Source: Pseudomonas sp. 14P_8.1_Bac3
Lineage (GTDB): Bacteria; Pseudomonadota; Gammaproteobacteria; Pseudomonadales; Pseudomonadaceae
Direction of reading: 5' to 3'
Assembly: GCF_025466085.1 (NCBI RefSeq)
Contig: NZ_JANLOD010000006.1
Location: forward strand, 124,001 to 188,000
Length of the DNA stretch: 64,000 nt
Shown here: positions 26,506-34,935 of the stretch, one piece after another
Position numbering within the stretch: the first letter of the stretch is position 1
How the letters are laid out: each line of letters opens with the position of its first letter
Position numbers and translations under genes: made by a program
Notes under the pieces: generated by a model
What the model was told of the DNA's origin: nothing
The model's database searches: none
Seen by the model: the letters and a program-made list of their open reading frames with translations, nothing else

Positions 26506-27960
26506 ATGACCAAGCCCCTTCAATTCACCCTTTGCCTGCTCGCGACTGCGATGTTTTTCGGTGCGACCACCGTACACGCACAGAGCGAACCGGAGGCTCA
26601 GGTGTCCGGCCCTGCAGCGGATGTAAAGGTGACCGAAACCTATGTGCGCATGATGGCGCGCGAGGCGTATTTCTGGGGCTGGCCTATGGCCAATATCTAT
26701 AACCGGCGGCTGAAATTCAAAGATCTACCCGAAGCCGGCCTGATGGGCGGGATCGTGCCCGTGGCGCCGATCAATCATCTGTCGATGCTCACCGACTACA
26801 TTTCGCCTGGGGAACGCCTGGTCGCCTGCCCGAACCAGGATGTGGTCTACGGCGCCGGCAGCATTGCGCTGGATCTGGAACCGGTGGTCTTGCAGGTGCC
26901 GGATTTCGGCGACCGGTTCTGGGTGTATCAGGTCGTGGATCTGCGCTCCGACAGTTTCGCCGAACTGGGCAAGATGTATGGCACCAAACCCGGTTTCTAC
27001 CTGCTGGTCGGCCCGGACTGGAACGGCAAGGTGCCTGAGGGTATCACCCAGGTTTTCCGCGCAAAAACCAACACCGGTTTCGTAATTCCACGAGTATTTC
27101 AGGACGATACCACCGGAGATCGCAAGGCGATTCAGCCGTACCTGTCCGGCATCGATATGTACCCGGTGTCCAAGTACGACGGCAAACTCAAGCAGCGTGA
27201 CTGGAGCAAGTCGCCGAAATTCCCGGCAGAAGCGGCAGGCGCTGAAGAAACCCGTTGGGTGCTCCCGGAAAAATTCTTCGATGAACTGCCGGCACTCCTC
27301 AAGGACGCCAAGCCATTGCCCGGCGAAGAAGCGCGTTATGCGCAGCTGTCGGTGCTGGCGCAGATTGCGCAGCGTGATCCAGAGCTGAAAAAGGCCATGA
27401 TCGACGAGGCGCAAAAGTCCGATGCCGAGGTGGTCAAGCCACTGTTGCAGTTCCGCAACTATGGCAAGCAGTTGCCCAATCACTGGAGCACCATCGACAA
27501 CGGCGCGGCGTTCGGCACCGATTACTTCCTGCGCACAGCGGTGGCCCGTTCCAACATCTTCGTCAACAAGCAGATCGAGACCAAATACTTCTATCAGGAC
27601 CTGGACCAGTCCGGTGCGCGCCTCAATGGCGGCCAGCGCTACAGCGTGACGTTCGCCAAAGATGCCTTGCCGCCGGTCAAGGGTTTCTGGTCGCTGACCT
27701 TGTATAACGAACAGCATTTCTTCGCGGAGAACCCGCTGGGCCGTTATTCCCTGGGCACCAAGAACAAATCGCTCAAGCCCAATACCGACGGTTCGCTGAC
27801 GCTGTACGTGCAGAGCGAATCGCCAGGTGCCGACAAGGAAAGCAACTGGTTGCCCGCGCCCAACGGCGCCGACTTCTCGCTGTACGTTCGGGCCTATTGG
27901 CCTGACACGGCGGCAATGAACGGCCAGTGGACGCCGCCAGCGGTGGTCAAGCTCAACTGA
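26506..27960 (+). CDS. Exported DUF1254/DUF1214 protein, copy 1
   Basis: A 484-residue periplasmic protein. The signal peptide ends VHAQ near residue 25. The DUF1254 domain starts at REAYFWGWPMANIYNRR and includes CPNQDVVYG. The DUF1214 domain covers about the last 120 residues (PPVKGFWSLTLYNEQHFF, LYVQSESPG). AAGGAAG precedes the ATG, 34 codons inside the longest frame. Function is unestablished; these proteins are often annotated as cell-envelope or oxidoreductase-associated. It is followed 48 bases later by a second family member with limited similarity, so the two probably act together. Confidence 0.82.
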   Translation: MTKPLQFTLCLLATAMFFGATTVHAQSEPEAQVSGPAADVKVTETYVRMMAREAYFWGWPMANIYNRRLKFKDLPEAGLMGGIVPVAPINHLSMLTDYISPGERLVACPNQDVVYGAGSIALDLEPVVLQVPDFGDRFWVYQVVDLRSDSFAELGKMYGTKPGFYLLVGPDWNGKVPEGITQVFRAKTNTGFVIPRVFQDDTTGDRKAIQPYLSGIDMYPVSKYDGKLKQRDWSKSPKFPAEAAGAEETRWVLPEKFFDELPALLKDAKPLPGEEARYAQLSVLAQIAQRDPELKKAMIDEAQKSDAEVVKPLLQFRNYGKQLPNHWSTIDNGAAFGTDYFLRTAVARSNIFVNKQIETKYFYQDLDQSGARLNGGQRYSVTFAKDALPPVKGFWSLTLYNEQHFFAENPLGRYSLGTKNKSLKPNTDGSLTLYVQSESPGADKESNWLPAPNGADFSLYVRAYWPDTAAMNGQWTPPAVVKLN

Positions 27961-28008
27961 AAACAGTGCCCATATTTATCTTCAAACTGCGCCACATAAG
28001 GACATCCC

Positions 28009-29502
28009 ATGAGCAGCTTGCGTAACACCCTGACCGCCCTGGCAGTGGCGGTCTCCCTCAGCGGCGTCGCTGATGCCGCCACGCGTTACGAAGAGCTGGC
28101 CAACCAGCCCTTCGAAAACGGTTTCCCAACCGAGGCCACCGCCCGCAGCCTGATCGACGAGCTGGTTTTTCAGCGTGCCGTGCAGTCGTATCTGTGGTCG
28201 TTGCCAGCCATCAACATCTGGTCGATGAAGGAGGCGTCGGAGAAACAGTTCGGTGCCGGCTACAACATCCTGCCGACCTGGAAGAAACGCATCAACGCCA
28301 AGACGCTGGTGACCACGCCGAACTCTGACCTGGTCTACGCCATGAGTTATCTGGACCTGGCGAAGTATGGCCCGCTGGTAGTGGAAGCACCGCCCGGCGT
28401 GCAGGGCATGTTCGATGACTTCTTCCAGCGGCCGATTGTCGGTCCGACCATCGATGGCAAGACCTGGCGTGGCGACGTCGGCCTGGCCGGTCCTGACAAG
28501 GGCAAGGGTGGCACCTATGTGTTGCTGCCGCCTGGCTATACCGGCCCGGAACCCACCGAGGGCTTCGTCTACCGCTCGCGCACCAACAACGTGTTCCTGT
28601 TCTGGCGCACCTTCTTCAAGGATCCGAAAGACCTGAGCGTGCCGGTAGCCGAAGTCGAGCGCACCAAAATCTACCCGCTGGGCAAGAAGGATTCGGCGCT
28701 GCCAATGCAGTTCCCCGATGCCACCGGCGCGCCGATCAACATGCTGTTCCCCGAGGACGGTCGTTACTTCGATCTGCTGTCGCGCTTCATCGAAGCCGAA
28801 GCGGTCGACCCAGCGGACATGGACATGCGCGGCTTCCTGCACACCATCGGCATCGAAAAGGGCAAGGCCTTCGCTCCGGATGCCGAACGACGCAAACTGC
28901 TGGATGAGGCGGCACGCACCGCGTTCAAGATGAGCAAGGTGGTCACCAGTCATCTGCTGATGAAAGAGCCGGGCGGCCTGTACTACACGGATCGCCAGTA
29001 CGTGAACACCTTCGCCGGGGAAAACACCGAGTTCCAGGCCAGCGGTACGTTCACCAACCTCGAACAGCGTGTGGCGTTTTTCACATCTGCGTATTCGGAC
29101 AGTCCGGGCATGGTGATGAACATGGTCGGCGCCGGCGCCAAGTATCCCGCCACCACCCGGGATGCCGAGGGCAAGTTCCTCGACGGCGCCCACACCTACA
29201 AGCTCAATCTGCCGGCGAATGTGCCGGCGGCGTTGTTCTGGTCGGTGACCGCCTACGACAACCTCACCGCCTCCGGGCTGGACAACGGCCAGCCTTTCCC
29301 GTCGCTTAACCAGATGGACAAACCGGCGCAGAACAGCGACGGCTCGACCGATATCTACTTTGGCCCCGAATCACCGGGTGAAGGCAAGAACTGGATCAAG
29401 ACTGTTCCGGGCAAAGGTTTTCTCGTGATCGTGCGACTGTATGGGCCGAAACAGGCATTTTTCGATCAGAGCTGGAAGCCCAGCGATCTGATTAAACAGT
29501 AA
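28009..29502 (+). CDS. Exported DUF1254/DUF1214 protein, copy 2
   Basis: A 497-residue exported protein with a signal peptide ending ADAA near residue 24. The DUF1254 domain holds FQRAVQSYLWSLPAINIWSM and TPNSDLVYAMSYLDL. The DUF1214 domain near the C-terminus holds PAALFWSVTAYDNLTASGLDN and YFGPESPGEGKNW. It shares the two-domain plan with its upstream neighbour but differs in length and in the central insertion, so the pair is an old duplication. A perfect hairpin ends the unit. Function is unknown. Confidence 0.82.
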   Translation: MSSLRNTLTALAVAVSLSGVADAATRYEELANQPFENGFPTEATARSLIDELVFQRAVQSYLWSLPAINIWSMKEASEKQFGAGYNILPTWKKRINAKTLVTTPNSDLVYAMSYLDLAKYGPLVVEAPPGVQGMFDDFFQRPIVGPTIDGKTWRGDVGLAGPDKGKGGTYVLLPPGYTGPEPTEGFVYRSRTNNVFLFWRTFFKDPKDLSVPVAEVERTKIYPLGKKDSALPMQFPDATGAPINMLFPEDGRYFDLLSRFIEAEAVDPADMDMRGFLHTIGIEKGKAFAPDAERRKLLDEAARTAFKMSKVVTSHLLMKEPGGLYYTDRQYVNTFAGENTEFQASGTFTNLEQRVAFFTSAYSDSPGMVMNMVGAGAKYPATTRDAEGKFLDGAHTYKLNLPANVPAALFWSVTAYDNLTASGLDNGQPFPSLNQMDKPAQNSDGSTDIYFGPESPGEGKNWIKTVPGKGFLVIVRLYGPKQAFFDQSWKPSDLIKQ

Positions 29503-29510
29503 CGATGAAC

Positions 29511-29542
29511 CGCATTGCCCCGTTATTGAACGGGGCAATGCG
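29511..29542 (+). terminator. Perfect hairpin after the DUF1254 pair
   Basis: A 14-pair perfect stem (CGCATTGCCCCGTT and its complement) encloses an ATTG loop nine bases after the stop codon. There is no T-run, but stability and position argue for the operon's 3' end. Confidence 0.65.
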
Positions 29543-29583
29543 AACTAGTCGTGAGAGACAGGCCGAGCCATTCTGGCGAGCCT

Positions 29584-30213
29584 TCAAACCGGCCGGTTAA
29601 GCATCAGTAAACGTGCCGCCAGAGCCGTCATGACCGCAGCGAAGCTATAGGCACCAAGGCGTTTAAAGCTAATGCCTTCGCGAAGACGCCCATGCAGCCG
29701 GCCGGCGCAAAGCCCGAGCAGGGTATGGAAGATCAAGGCGATCAGCGCAAGCAGCAATCCCAGGACCATCAATTGCGAGGTGACGCTGCTGCCACCGACG
29801 GTGACGAACTGCGGCAGGAACACCATGAAGAACAATAGCGCCTTGGGATTTAAGAGGCTGTTGAGCGTGGCTCGGGCGAAAATCTTGCGCATCGAAGCCT
29901 GTGTGGCTTGAGTATCCGTATCCGCATCGGGAGCTTTCAAGGCCTGCCAGGCCAGCCACATCAGATAACCAGCACCGGCCCAGCGCAGCAAGTCAAACGC
30001 CGGCGCCCAACTCATTACCAGCGCACCGAGACCGGTGCTCACCGTGATGGTCATGAGTACATCGGCGAGGGTTATTCCCAAAGCGGCGGCAAGACCGGCT
30101 CGCCAGCCGTGGGCGACGGCATGGCTGGTCACGATAGCCATGTTGGGGCCGGGCACAATCAGCAACAGCAAGGCGGCGACAATGAATAGGTAGAGGTTAG
30201 TGGCGTCTGGCAT
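29584..30213 (-). CDS. LysE/RhtB-family amino acid exporter
   Basis: A 209-residue inner-membrane protein with six predicted helices and the family features VPGPNMAIVTSHAVAHGWRAG near the N-terminus and LLNPKALLFFMVFLPQF in the middle. Members export lysine, threonine, homoserine or related metabolites. GAGGAG lies eight bases before the ATG, within a CTCCTC-G-GAGGAG dyad. It is monocistronic and convergent with the DUF1254 unit. The substrate cannot be told from sequence. Confidence 0.87.
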   Translation of the reverse strand: MPDATNLYLFIVAALLLLIVPGPNMAIVTSHAVAHGWRAGLAAALGITLADVLMTITVSTGLGALVMSWAPAFDLLRWAGAGYLMWLAWQALKAPDADTDTQATQASMRKIFARATLNSLLNPKALLFFMVFLPQFVTVGGSSVTSQLMVLGLLLALIALIFHTLLGLCAGRLHGRLREGISFKRLGAYSFAAVMTALAARLLMLNRPV

Positions 30214-30411
30214 GTTAGATACTCCTCGGAGGAGGAGTCATGCTAACGGCGGTAGCCAGGCACAAGCAGATACAGTGGGGATGGATTTGGTCGTTACAGT
30301 CTGGCGTGGAGAGGTACAAAACAATCCGTTTGAGGGGATTTTTAAATCAAGTTGGCCTTAATGATTATAAATGTGGAGTGGATGCTATCGGCCGAAGCTG
30401 ACGGCCGGACT

Positions 30412-30469
30412 GACCGCTCAGGGTCGTTTTCTGCCTGTCGCGACCGGCAGAAAACCACCCAAAGCGGTC
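30412..30469. repeat. Pseudomonas-type dispersed hairpin repeat
   Basis: An imperfect long stem has outer arms GACCGCT/AGCGGTC and perfect inner arms GTTTTCTGCC/GGCAGAAAAC around a 10-base loop. The flanking CGGCCGAAGCTGACGGCC and the overall form resemble an intergenic element I recall from many Pseudomonas genomes. It also lies downstream of the DUF1289 gene and could end that message. Confidence 0.55.
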
Positions 30470-30496
30470 ATGCAGGGCAAGCAATTCTCCCGGTGC

Positions 30497-30667
30497 TTAG
30501 TTCAGCCCTTTCAAGCGCACTTTTGCCCTTTGCACCGCGGCCATTTTTTCAGGCCGCTTCATGCGTTTCCATTTTCTAATGTCTTCCTTGCTCCGCCCAC
30601 AACTCACACACAGATCCCCTTTCAGTTGGCACACAGAGATGCAGGGATTTTCGATTTCTTTAGCCAT
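30497..30667 (-). CDS. DUF1289 four-cysteine mini-protein
   Basis: A 56-residue protein too short for most gene finders. It begins MAKEIENPCISVCQL and contains C9, C13, C20 and C23 (DLCVSCGRS), then WKRMKRPEKMAAV..A, the full DUF1289 pattern and probable zinc or iron-sulfur site. The ATG lies two bases after the stop of the upstream 118-residue gene, so the two are translationally coupled. No function is established for the family. Confidence 0.85.
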   Translation of the reverse strand: MAKEIENPCISVCQLKGDLCVSCGRSKEDIRKWKRMKRPEKMAAVQRAKVRLKGLN

Positions 30668-30669
30668 CG

Positions 30670-31026
30670 TCAATAACCTTTAGCCAGACGCTTATGCCAA
30701 TCACCACCATGAATGCGCTGGCATTCCTCCTCAGAGTCAAGGCGGACGTTGCGACCTGAAAGGTTCAGATCGATGCCGGCCTCATTCAACGCGATGCCCG
30801 TCAGCTCAAAGACGCGAGCCTTCGCATAAGCCTGGGCGAGCTTTTTGTCAGCTAGGGTTTCGAACACCCAGATCACCTTCAGGGTTTCAGCCAACGCGTT
30901 CAGGTCAGCAGTGTGAGTGAGCCAGGTAAAGCCTTTGATCTCACCTTTTGCGGTTTCGCACGCTTCGGTCAACTTGGTTATCAACCGGCGTTCGATCAGC
31001 GCCAGTTCACGTTTCCCTGTAGGCAT
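30670..31026 (-). CDS. Hypothetical protein, coupled to DUF1289 gene
   Basis: A 118-residue soluble protein, charged and helical (ERRLITKLTEACETAKGE), with a single Trp-rich strand segment FTWLTHT and a conserved-looking tail CQRIHGGDWHKRLAKGY. Similar proteins in pseudomonads are often labelled Fis-family regulators, but no helix-turn-helix was recognised here. It lies two bases upstream of the DUF1289 gene and 39 bases downstream of the CDF transporter, so it may be transcribed with the metal-resistance genes. Confidence 0.65.
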   Translation of the reverse strand: MPTGKRELALIERRLITKLTEACETAKGEIKGFTWLTHTADLNALAETLKVIWVFETLADKKLAQAYAKARVFELTGIALNEAGIDLNLSGRNVRLDSEEECQRIHGGDWHKRLAKGY

Positions 31027-31065
31027 CGCAAGTTCCTTTGGAATTAATGGAGGGAATGCCCTGAA

Positions 31066-32004
31066 TCAGGCCAGTCTAAATTCGACCGTTAGATGGCTGA
31101 TTTCGTGAACCGGTTTGAGACGTTCACGAATGCTGTCGGCGCTCGCAGTGGCTTCACCAAGGACACTGACGATGGCTGCATGAGCTTGTGGTCCGACTCG
31201 CCAGACGTGCAAGTCCGTGATGGTGGCATCTCCCGGCTTTTCAACCAGCTCACGGATTTCCTCGGCAACGTGTTCATCTGTCTGATCCAGGAGGACACCG
31301 GCTGTGACGCTCATCAGGATCCAGGCCCAACGCGCGATAACGATGGCGCCGACAATGCCCATGACCGGGTCCAGCCATACCCAGCCGAGGTACCGGCCGG
31401 CGAGCAGTGCTGCAATGGCCAGAACCGATGTCAGCGAGTCGGCGATGACGTGGACGTAGGCCGATTCCAGGTTGTTGTCATTCCCGTGATGGGAATGGCC
31501 ATGATCGTGATCGTGATCGTGATCGTGCCCGTGGCCGAGCAGCAGGGCACTGAGAATGTTGACGACCAAACCAGCGATGGCGATGAGCGTAGCGGTGCCA
31601 AACTGAACTTCCGTTGGCTGCAACAGACGCATGACAGACTCAACGCCGATACCCAGGGAGACCATACCGAGTATCAGCGCCGAGGCGAACCCGCCCAGGT
31701 CACCGACCTTTCCGGTACCGAAACTGTAGCGCTGGCTTGAAGCGTGGCGTTTTGCGTAACCATAAGCGGCTGCCGCGATGCCCAATGCGCCGGCATGGGT
31801 TGCCATGTGGAAACCATCGGCTAGTAATGCCATCGAGCCGGTGATGTAGCCGGCGGTGATCTCGCCAACCATCATCACAACGGTCAGTGCCACGACCCAA
31901 AGCGTCCGCTTGGCATTTTCGTCATGCGCTGAGCCAAGGAACACGTGGTCGTGCGTGTAGTTGATGTTCGTGCTGCTCATGAGTGTGTGCCTGGCTGTGT
32001 TCAC
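31066..32004 (-). CDS. dmeF: CDF-family divalent metal exporter (DmeF-like, Ni/Co)
   Basis: A 312-residue cation diffusion facilitator of six helices with the metal-site motifs LLADGFHM..H in helix 2 and HVIADSL in helix 5. Between helices 4 and 5 runs a histidine-aspartate loop (GHDHDHDHDHGHSHH), and a cytoplasmic C-terminal domain with DLHVWRVG follows. The His loop and the adjacent RcnR-type repressor indicate Ni2+/Co2+ export, as for DmeF. The GTG start overlaps the repressor stop by four bases; an ATG at 31980 is the alternative. Confidence 0.87.
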   Translation of the reverse strand: MNTARHTLMSSTNINYTHDHVFLGSAHDENAKRTLWVVALTVVMMVGEITAGYITGSMALLADGFHMATHAGALGIAAAAYGYAKRHASSQRYSFGTGKVGDLGGFASALILGMVSLGIGVESVMRLLQPTEVQFGTATLIAIAGLVVNILSALLLGHGHDHDHDHDHGHSHHGNDNNLESAYVHVIADSLTSVLAIAALLAGRYLGWVWLDPVMGIVGAIVIARWAWILMSVTAGVLLDQTDEHVAEEIRELVEKPGDATITDLHVWRVGPQAHAAIVSVLGEATASADSIRERLKPVHEISHLTVEFRLA

Positions 32005-32276
32005 TTGGAGTAACGGCGAATAGCTTCTAGAAGCTCTTCGACGCCCTTGCTTCGCTCCTCTTCACTGAGCGCGGGGTTCGCGACATGCTCCCGCGCGTGA
32101 TCCTCGATGATTTCTTCCATCAGGCCGTTGATGGCTCCGCGAGTGGCAGCAACGAGGTGAAGTGTTTTGGCGCAATCGAGGTTCGACTCCAGTGCCCGTT
32201 CTACGGCCTGAATTTGTCCGGCGATGCGTTTAACACGCTTGAGAAGATCGTCTTTGTTTGCTGCGATATGACCCAT
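32001..32276 (-). CDS. dmeR: RcnR/CsoR-family Ni/Co-responsive repressor
   Basis: A 91-residue all-helical repressor. The ligand set of Escherichia coli RcnR is present at the same positions: H3, C35, H60 and H64 (MGHIA, NLDCAK, EDHAREH). This supports nickel or cobalt rather than Cu(I) sensing, since CsoR uses C-H-C. It overlaps the CDF exporter by four bases and lies beside a G/C-tract operator. Metal binding should release DNA and allow export. Confidence 0.9.
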   Translation of the reverse strand: MGHIAANKDDLLKRVKRIAGQIQAVERALESNLDCAKTLHLVAATRGAINGLMEEIIEDHAREHVANPALSEEERSKGVEELLEAIRRYSK

Positions 32277-32331
32277 CGGATACCCCCCCTACCTATGTTT
32301 CGCACATAATAGGTATACCCCCTATACCTAT
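32276..32331. promoter_or_regulatory. Tandem RcnR-type operators
   Basis: A perfect site has arms ATAGGTATA and TATACCTAT around a CCCCC tract (32309-32331). A second, degenerate copy (GATA-C7-TACCTATG) abuts the start codon of the repressor. Arms flanking a G/C tract are the hallmark of RcnR/CsoR operators. Two sites suggest cooperative autorepression. Confidence 0.8.
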
Positions 32332-32435
32332 GCAAGGATCGGCGGACAGAGGGATCATCTACGGCTCGTCAGGGGAAAAGAGATAGTTCAAATACGAGGG
32401 GTGCGAGACGGCCTGGACCGTCCCCTTTTGGCCCG

Positions 32436-32464
32436 AAAACGGACGCCAAGGCGTCCGTTTTTTT
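32436..32464. terminator. Bidirectional Rho-independent terminator
   Basis: A ten-pair stem, AACGGACGCC-AA-GGCGTCCGTT, is followed by seven T residues on the plus strand and preceded by AAAA, which gives a short T-run on the minus strand. On the minus strand it ends the ABC transporter operon. Confidence 0.8.
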
Positions 32465-32477
32465 GTGCAAAGAACGG

Positions 32478-33404
32478 CTATTGATCGCGGCCTGGCAGTT
32501 GATCAGGTGCAGTCCGCAATACCGGTTGCCTACCTGGCGCCACCTCAACCGCTTCGCCGAAGCTGGCCTCCACGATTGCCGTCTTCTTGCGCTGACCGCG
32601 AGAATCATAGGCCTGCCGACGCTCAATCCAGCGACGCAATGCCAACAGCAACGCACTGACAAACCCGTACATCACGGTGACGATAAACGCCGATTGCAGC
32701 AGCGACTGCGGCGCGAAGCTCGATATCTGCTGTGAGCGACGCAACAACTCTTCGTACGGAATGATGTAGCCCAGCGACGTGTCCTGCACGATCGCCAGCA
32801 CGGAACTGACCAACGCTGGCAACATCAGCTTCAGCGCCTGTGGCAATACCACCCACATCATCGCTTGATGGTCGCGCATGCCGATGGACAGCGCGGCCTC
32901 CCTCTGCCCGCGTCCCAACGAAAGAATACCCGCCCGTACCACCTCTGCCGTCATCGCGCTGTGATGCAGGACCATGCCAAAAATCAGGTAGCCCAGGGCT
33001 GACCAGTGCAGCCCGATCGAAGGCAGCAGGATGACGGTAAACAGAATCAGCAACAGCAGCGGCACCGCACGGAAACAGCCAATGTAGCTCGCTGCCAATG
33101 TGCGCACCCAGAGCCGGTTCGACAACCGCGCCAGCGCCAGAGGTACGGCAAGGCTGAAGGCCAATACCGTGCTGATCATCGCCGCCAGCAAGGTGGCCAC
33201 CATACCGTCGAACAGGAACTTGACGGTGCCCGGATGCAGGAAGATTTTCCAGCGATGGGCGTCGAACTGACCGCTCGCTTCCAGGCGATGCCCGACCGCA
33301 TACATCAGGCCGAACAACAGGACCACGCCCAACACCGAGATGATTCGGTTACGGCGTCTGGCCAGCGGGCCCGGCGGTTCGTAAAGCAGGTTATCCGCGC
33401 TCAT
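32478..33404 (-). CDS. Polar amino-acid ABC transporter permease 2 (GltK/HisM type)
   Basis: A 308-residue membrane subunit with an extended hydrophilic N-terminus, about five helices, and the ABC EAA loop EVVRAGILSLGRGQREAALSIG, where the ATPase docks. The C-terminal 35 residues are unusually long and polar. It overlaps the upstream permease by four bases and is the last gene of the transporter operon, ahead of a strong terminator. With the neighbouring asparaginase, acidic amino acids or their amides are the likely cargo. Confidence 0.87.
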   Translation of the reverse strand: MSADNLLYEPPGPLARRRNRIISVLGVVLLFGLMYAVGHRLEASGQFDAHRWKIFLHPGTVKFLFDGMVATLLAAMISTVLAFSLAVPLALARLSNRLWVRTLAASYIGCFRAVPLLLLILFTVILLPSIGLHWSALGYLIFGMVLHHSAMTAEVVRAGILSLGRGQREAALSIGMRDHQAMMWVVLPQALKLMLPALVSSVLAIVQDTSLGYIIPYEELLRRSQQISSFAPQSLLQSAFIVTVMYGFVSALLLALRRWIERRQAYDSRGQRKKTAIVEASFGEAVEVAPGRQPVLRTAPDQLPGRDQ

Positions 33405-34033
33405 CGCAGCACCGCCATTTTCTGCTCGAGGAAGCGGAAAAACAGACCCGCTGGAAGGGTCAACAGGAAATACGCCGCCATGGCACCGAGGAAGGTCGGC
33501 ACGGCCAGGGCGGTGTCGAAGTTGATTTTTTGCGCGGTGTACGTGATGTCTGCCACGCCGATCGCGGCGCCGATGGCGGACGCCTTGATCTGGATGATGA
33601 ACAGGTTGCCCAGCGGGGCGATCACCGACTGCACGGCTTGCGGCAAGACCACTTCGCTCAGTATCTGGTCGAAACGCATGCCGATACTGCGGGCCGCTTC
33701 AATCTGCCCGATGGGCACGGTGTTGATGCCCGAGCGCACCACCTCACAGATCCAGGCCGCGCTGTACAACCCCAGGACCAGCACCGTAGAGGTGAACAGC
33801 GAATACATGAAGCCCAGCTTTGGCAGGCCGAAAGTGAACAGCAGCAACAATGCCAGAAGCGGCATCATGCGCATGAGTTCTACGTAACTGCTGGCAAACC
33901 AGCGAAAGGGTGGCCAGGGGCTCACCCTCATGATTGCCAGAAGCAGTCCGAGAACGATCGCAATGGCAAAGGACAGCAGGGTCAGCTGGACGCTGACCGC
34001 AATGCCCCCCAGGAAGCGTTCGATATACGACAT
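33401..34033 (-). CDS. Polar amino-acid ABC transporter permease 1 (GltJ/HisQ type)
   Basis: A 210-residue inner-membrane permease with about five helices and the EAA motif EVVRSGINTVPIGQIEAARSIG near residues 92-113. It pairs with the second permease through a four-base overlap. It follows the binding-protein gene by 21 bases. The family carries polar amino acids; specificity is set by the binding protein. Confidence 0.88.
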   Translation of the reverse strand: MSYIERFLGGIAVSVQLTLLSFAIAIVLGLLLAIMRVSPWPPFRWFASSYVELMRMMPLLALLLLFTFGLPKLGFMYSLFTSTVLVLGLYSAAWICEVVRSGINTVPIGQIEAARSIGMRFDQILSEVVLPQAVQSVIAPLGNLFIIQIKASAIGAAIGVADITYTAQKINFDTALAVPTFLGAMAAYFLLTLPAGLFFRFLEQKMAVLR

Positions 34034-34054
34034 CAGGTTCGCCTCTGCCTTTCT

Positions 34055-34897
34055 TTACTGTTCGATCACGGGCACCTGTGGCGCGCCCAACCCTTCTTGC
34101 AGATCCTTGCCGTACAGGTCCTTCCACTGGCCACTCTTGATGGAAGCGCTCAGCTGATTATTGAGCCATTCACGCCACACCGTATCCTCCTTGACGACGG
34201 CAATGCCGTAAGGCTCTTCGGTGAACGGCGCCCCGACCACGCGCATTTTTCCGGGTTGACGCATGGACTCGCCGACCAGCGTTGCACCGTCGTCGACATA
34301 GGCGTCGAAACGCTTGTCGATCAGCCCTTCGACACACGCCGAGGCATCGCTGAACGTCACGATCTTGGCCGTAGGCGCCAACGGCTTGAGGTTGCGTTCC
34401 ACGGTGGTGCCGCTCAGGACGCAGACCGTCTTGCCATCCAGGTCGGCGGTTTTCTTGATCGAATCGTCATCCGCGCGGACCAGCGAATCCTGGCCGGCGA
34501 GATAGTACGGGCCGGCGAAGCCGATGACCTTTTTGCGCTCATCGGTCACGGTCATGGTCGCGATGACCATGTCGACGCGCTTGTTTTCGACCAGTGGAAT
34601 ACGGTTTTCCGGTGTGGTGCTGACCCATTCGATGTTGTCTTCGGACCCGGTGAGTTTCTTCGCCAGCATCCGGGCCAGGTCGGCCTCGAAACCTTCAACC
34701 TCCCCGGTCATGGGGTTGCGCGACGAAAACATCAGGGTATTGAGCGAGCTGCCCACGACCAGCTTGCCGCGCTTCTGCACCTTGGCCATGGTCGAATCGG
34801 CCGGGAATTGCTCAACGGTGGAGGCCGATGCGTACGAGGCGAAGATGCAGGAAGCCAGGAGGGAGACGCCGAGGGAAGCGATTCGATTTAAGCGCAT
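34055..34897 (-). CDS. Periplasmic amino-acid-binding protein of the ABC transporter
   Basis: A 280-residue exported protein with a signal peptide ending ASAS near residue 26. It has the family-3 solute-binding features GFEADLARMLAKKL, VDMVIATMTVTDERKK, and a typical C-terminal lobe. Closest in style to glutamate/aspartate-binding proteins (GltI/AatJ class) by motif. It lies 38 bases after the ATPase gene. With the adjacent asparaginase it likely captures Asp, Asn, Glu or Gln. Confidence 0.87.
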   Translation of the reverse strand: MRLNRIASLGVSLLASCIFASYASASTVEQFPADSTMAKVQKRGKLVVGSSLNTLMFSSRNPMTGEVEGFEADLARMLAKKLTGSEDNIEWVSTTPENRIPLVENKRVDMVIATMTVTDERKKVIGFAGPYYLAGQDSLVRADDDSIKKTADLDGKTVCVLSGTTVERNLKPLAPTAKIVTFSDASACVEGLIDKRFDAYVDDGATLVGESMRQPGKMRVVGAPFTEEPYGIAVVKEDTVWREWLNNQLSASIKSGQWKDLYGKDLQEGLGAPQVPVIEQ

Positions 34898-34935
34898 GGT
34901 GGTGATCTCTTGTTCTTGTGATGTTGTTGAGTGAA

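Noticed and set aside
26725..29193. Two minus-strand frames of 330 and 403 codons opposite the DUF1254 genes
   Set aside because: Both are shadows of genes with signal peptides and family motifs; the products look like random composition.
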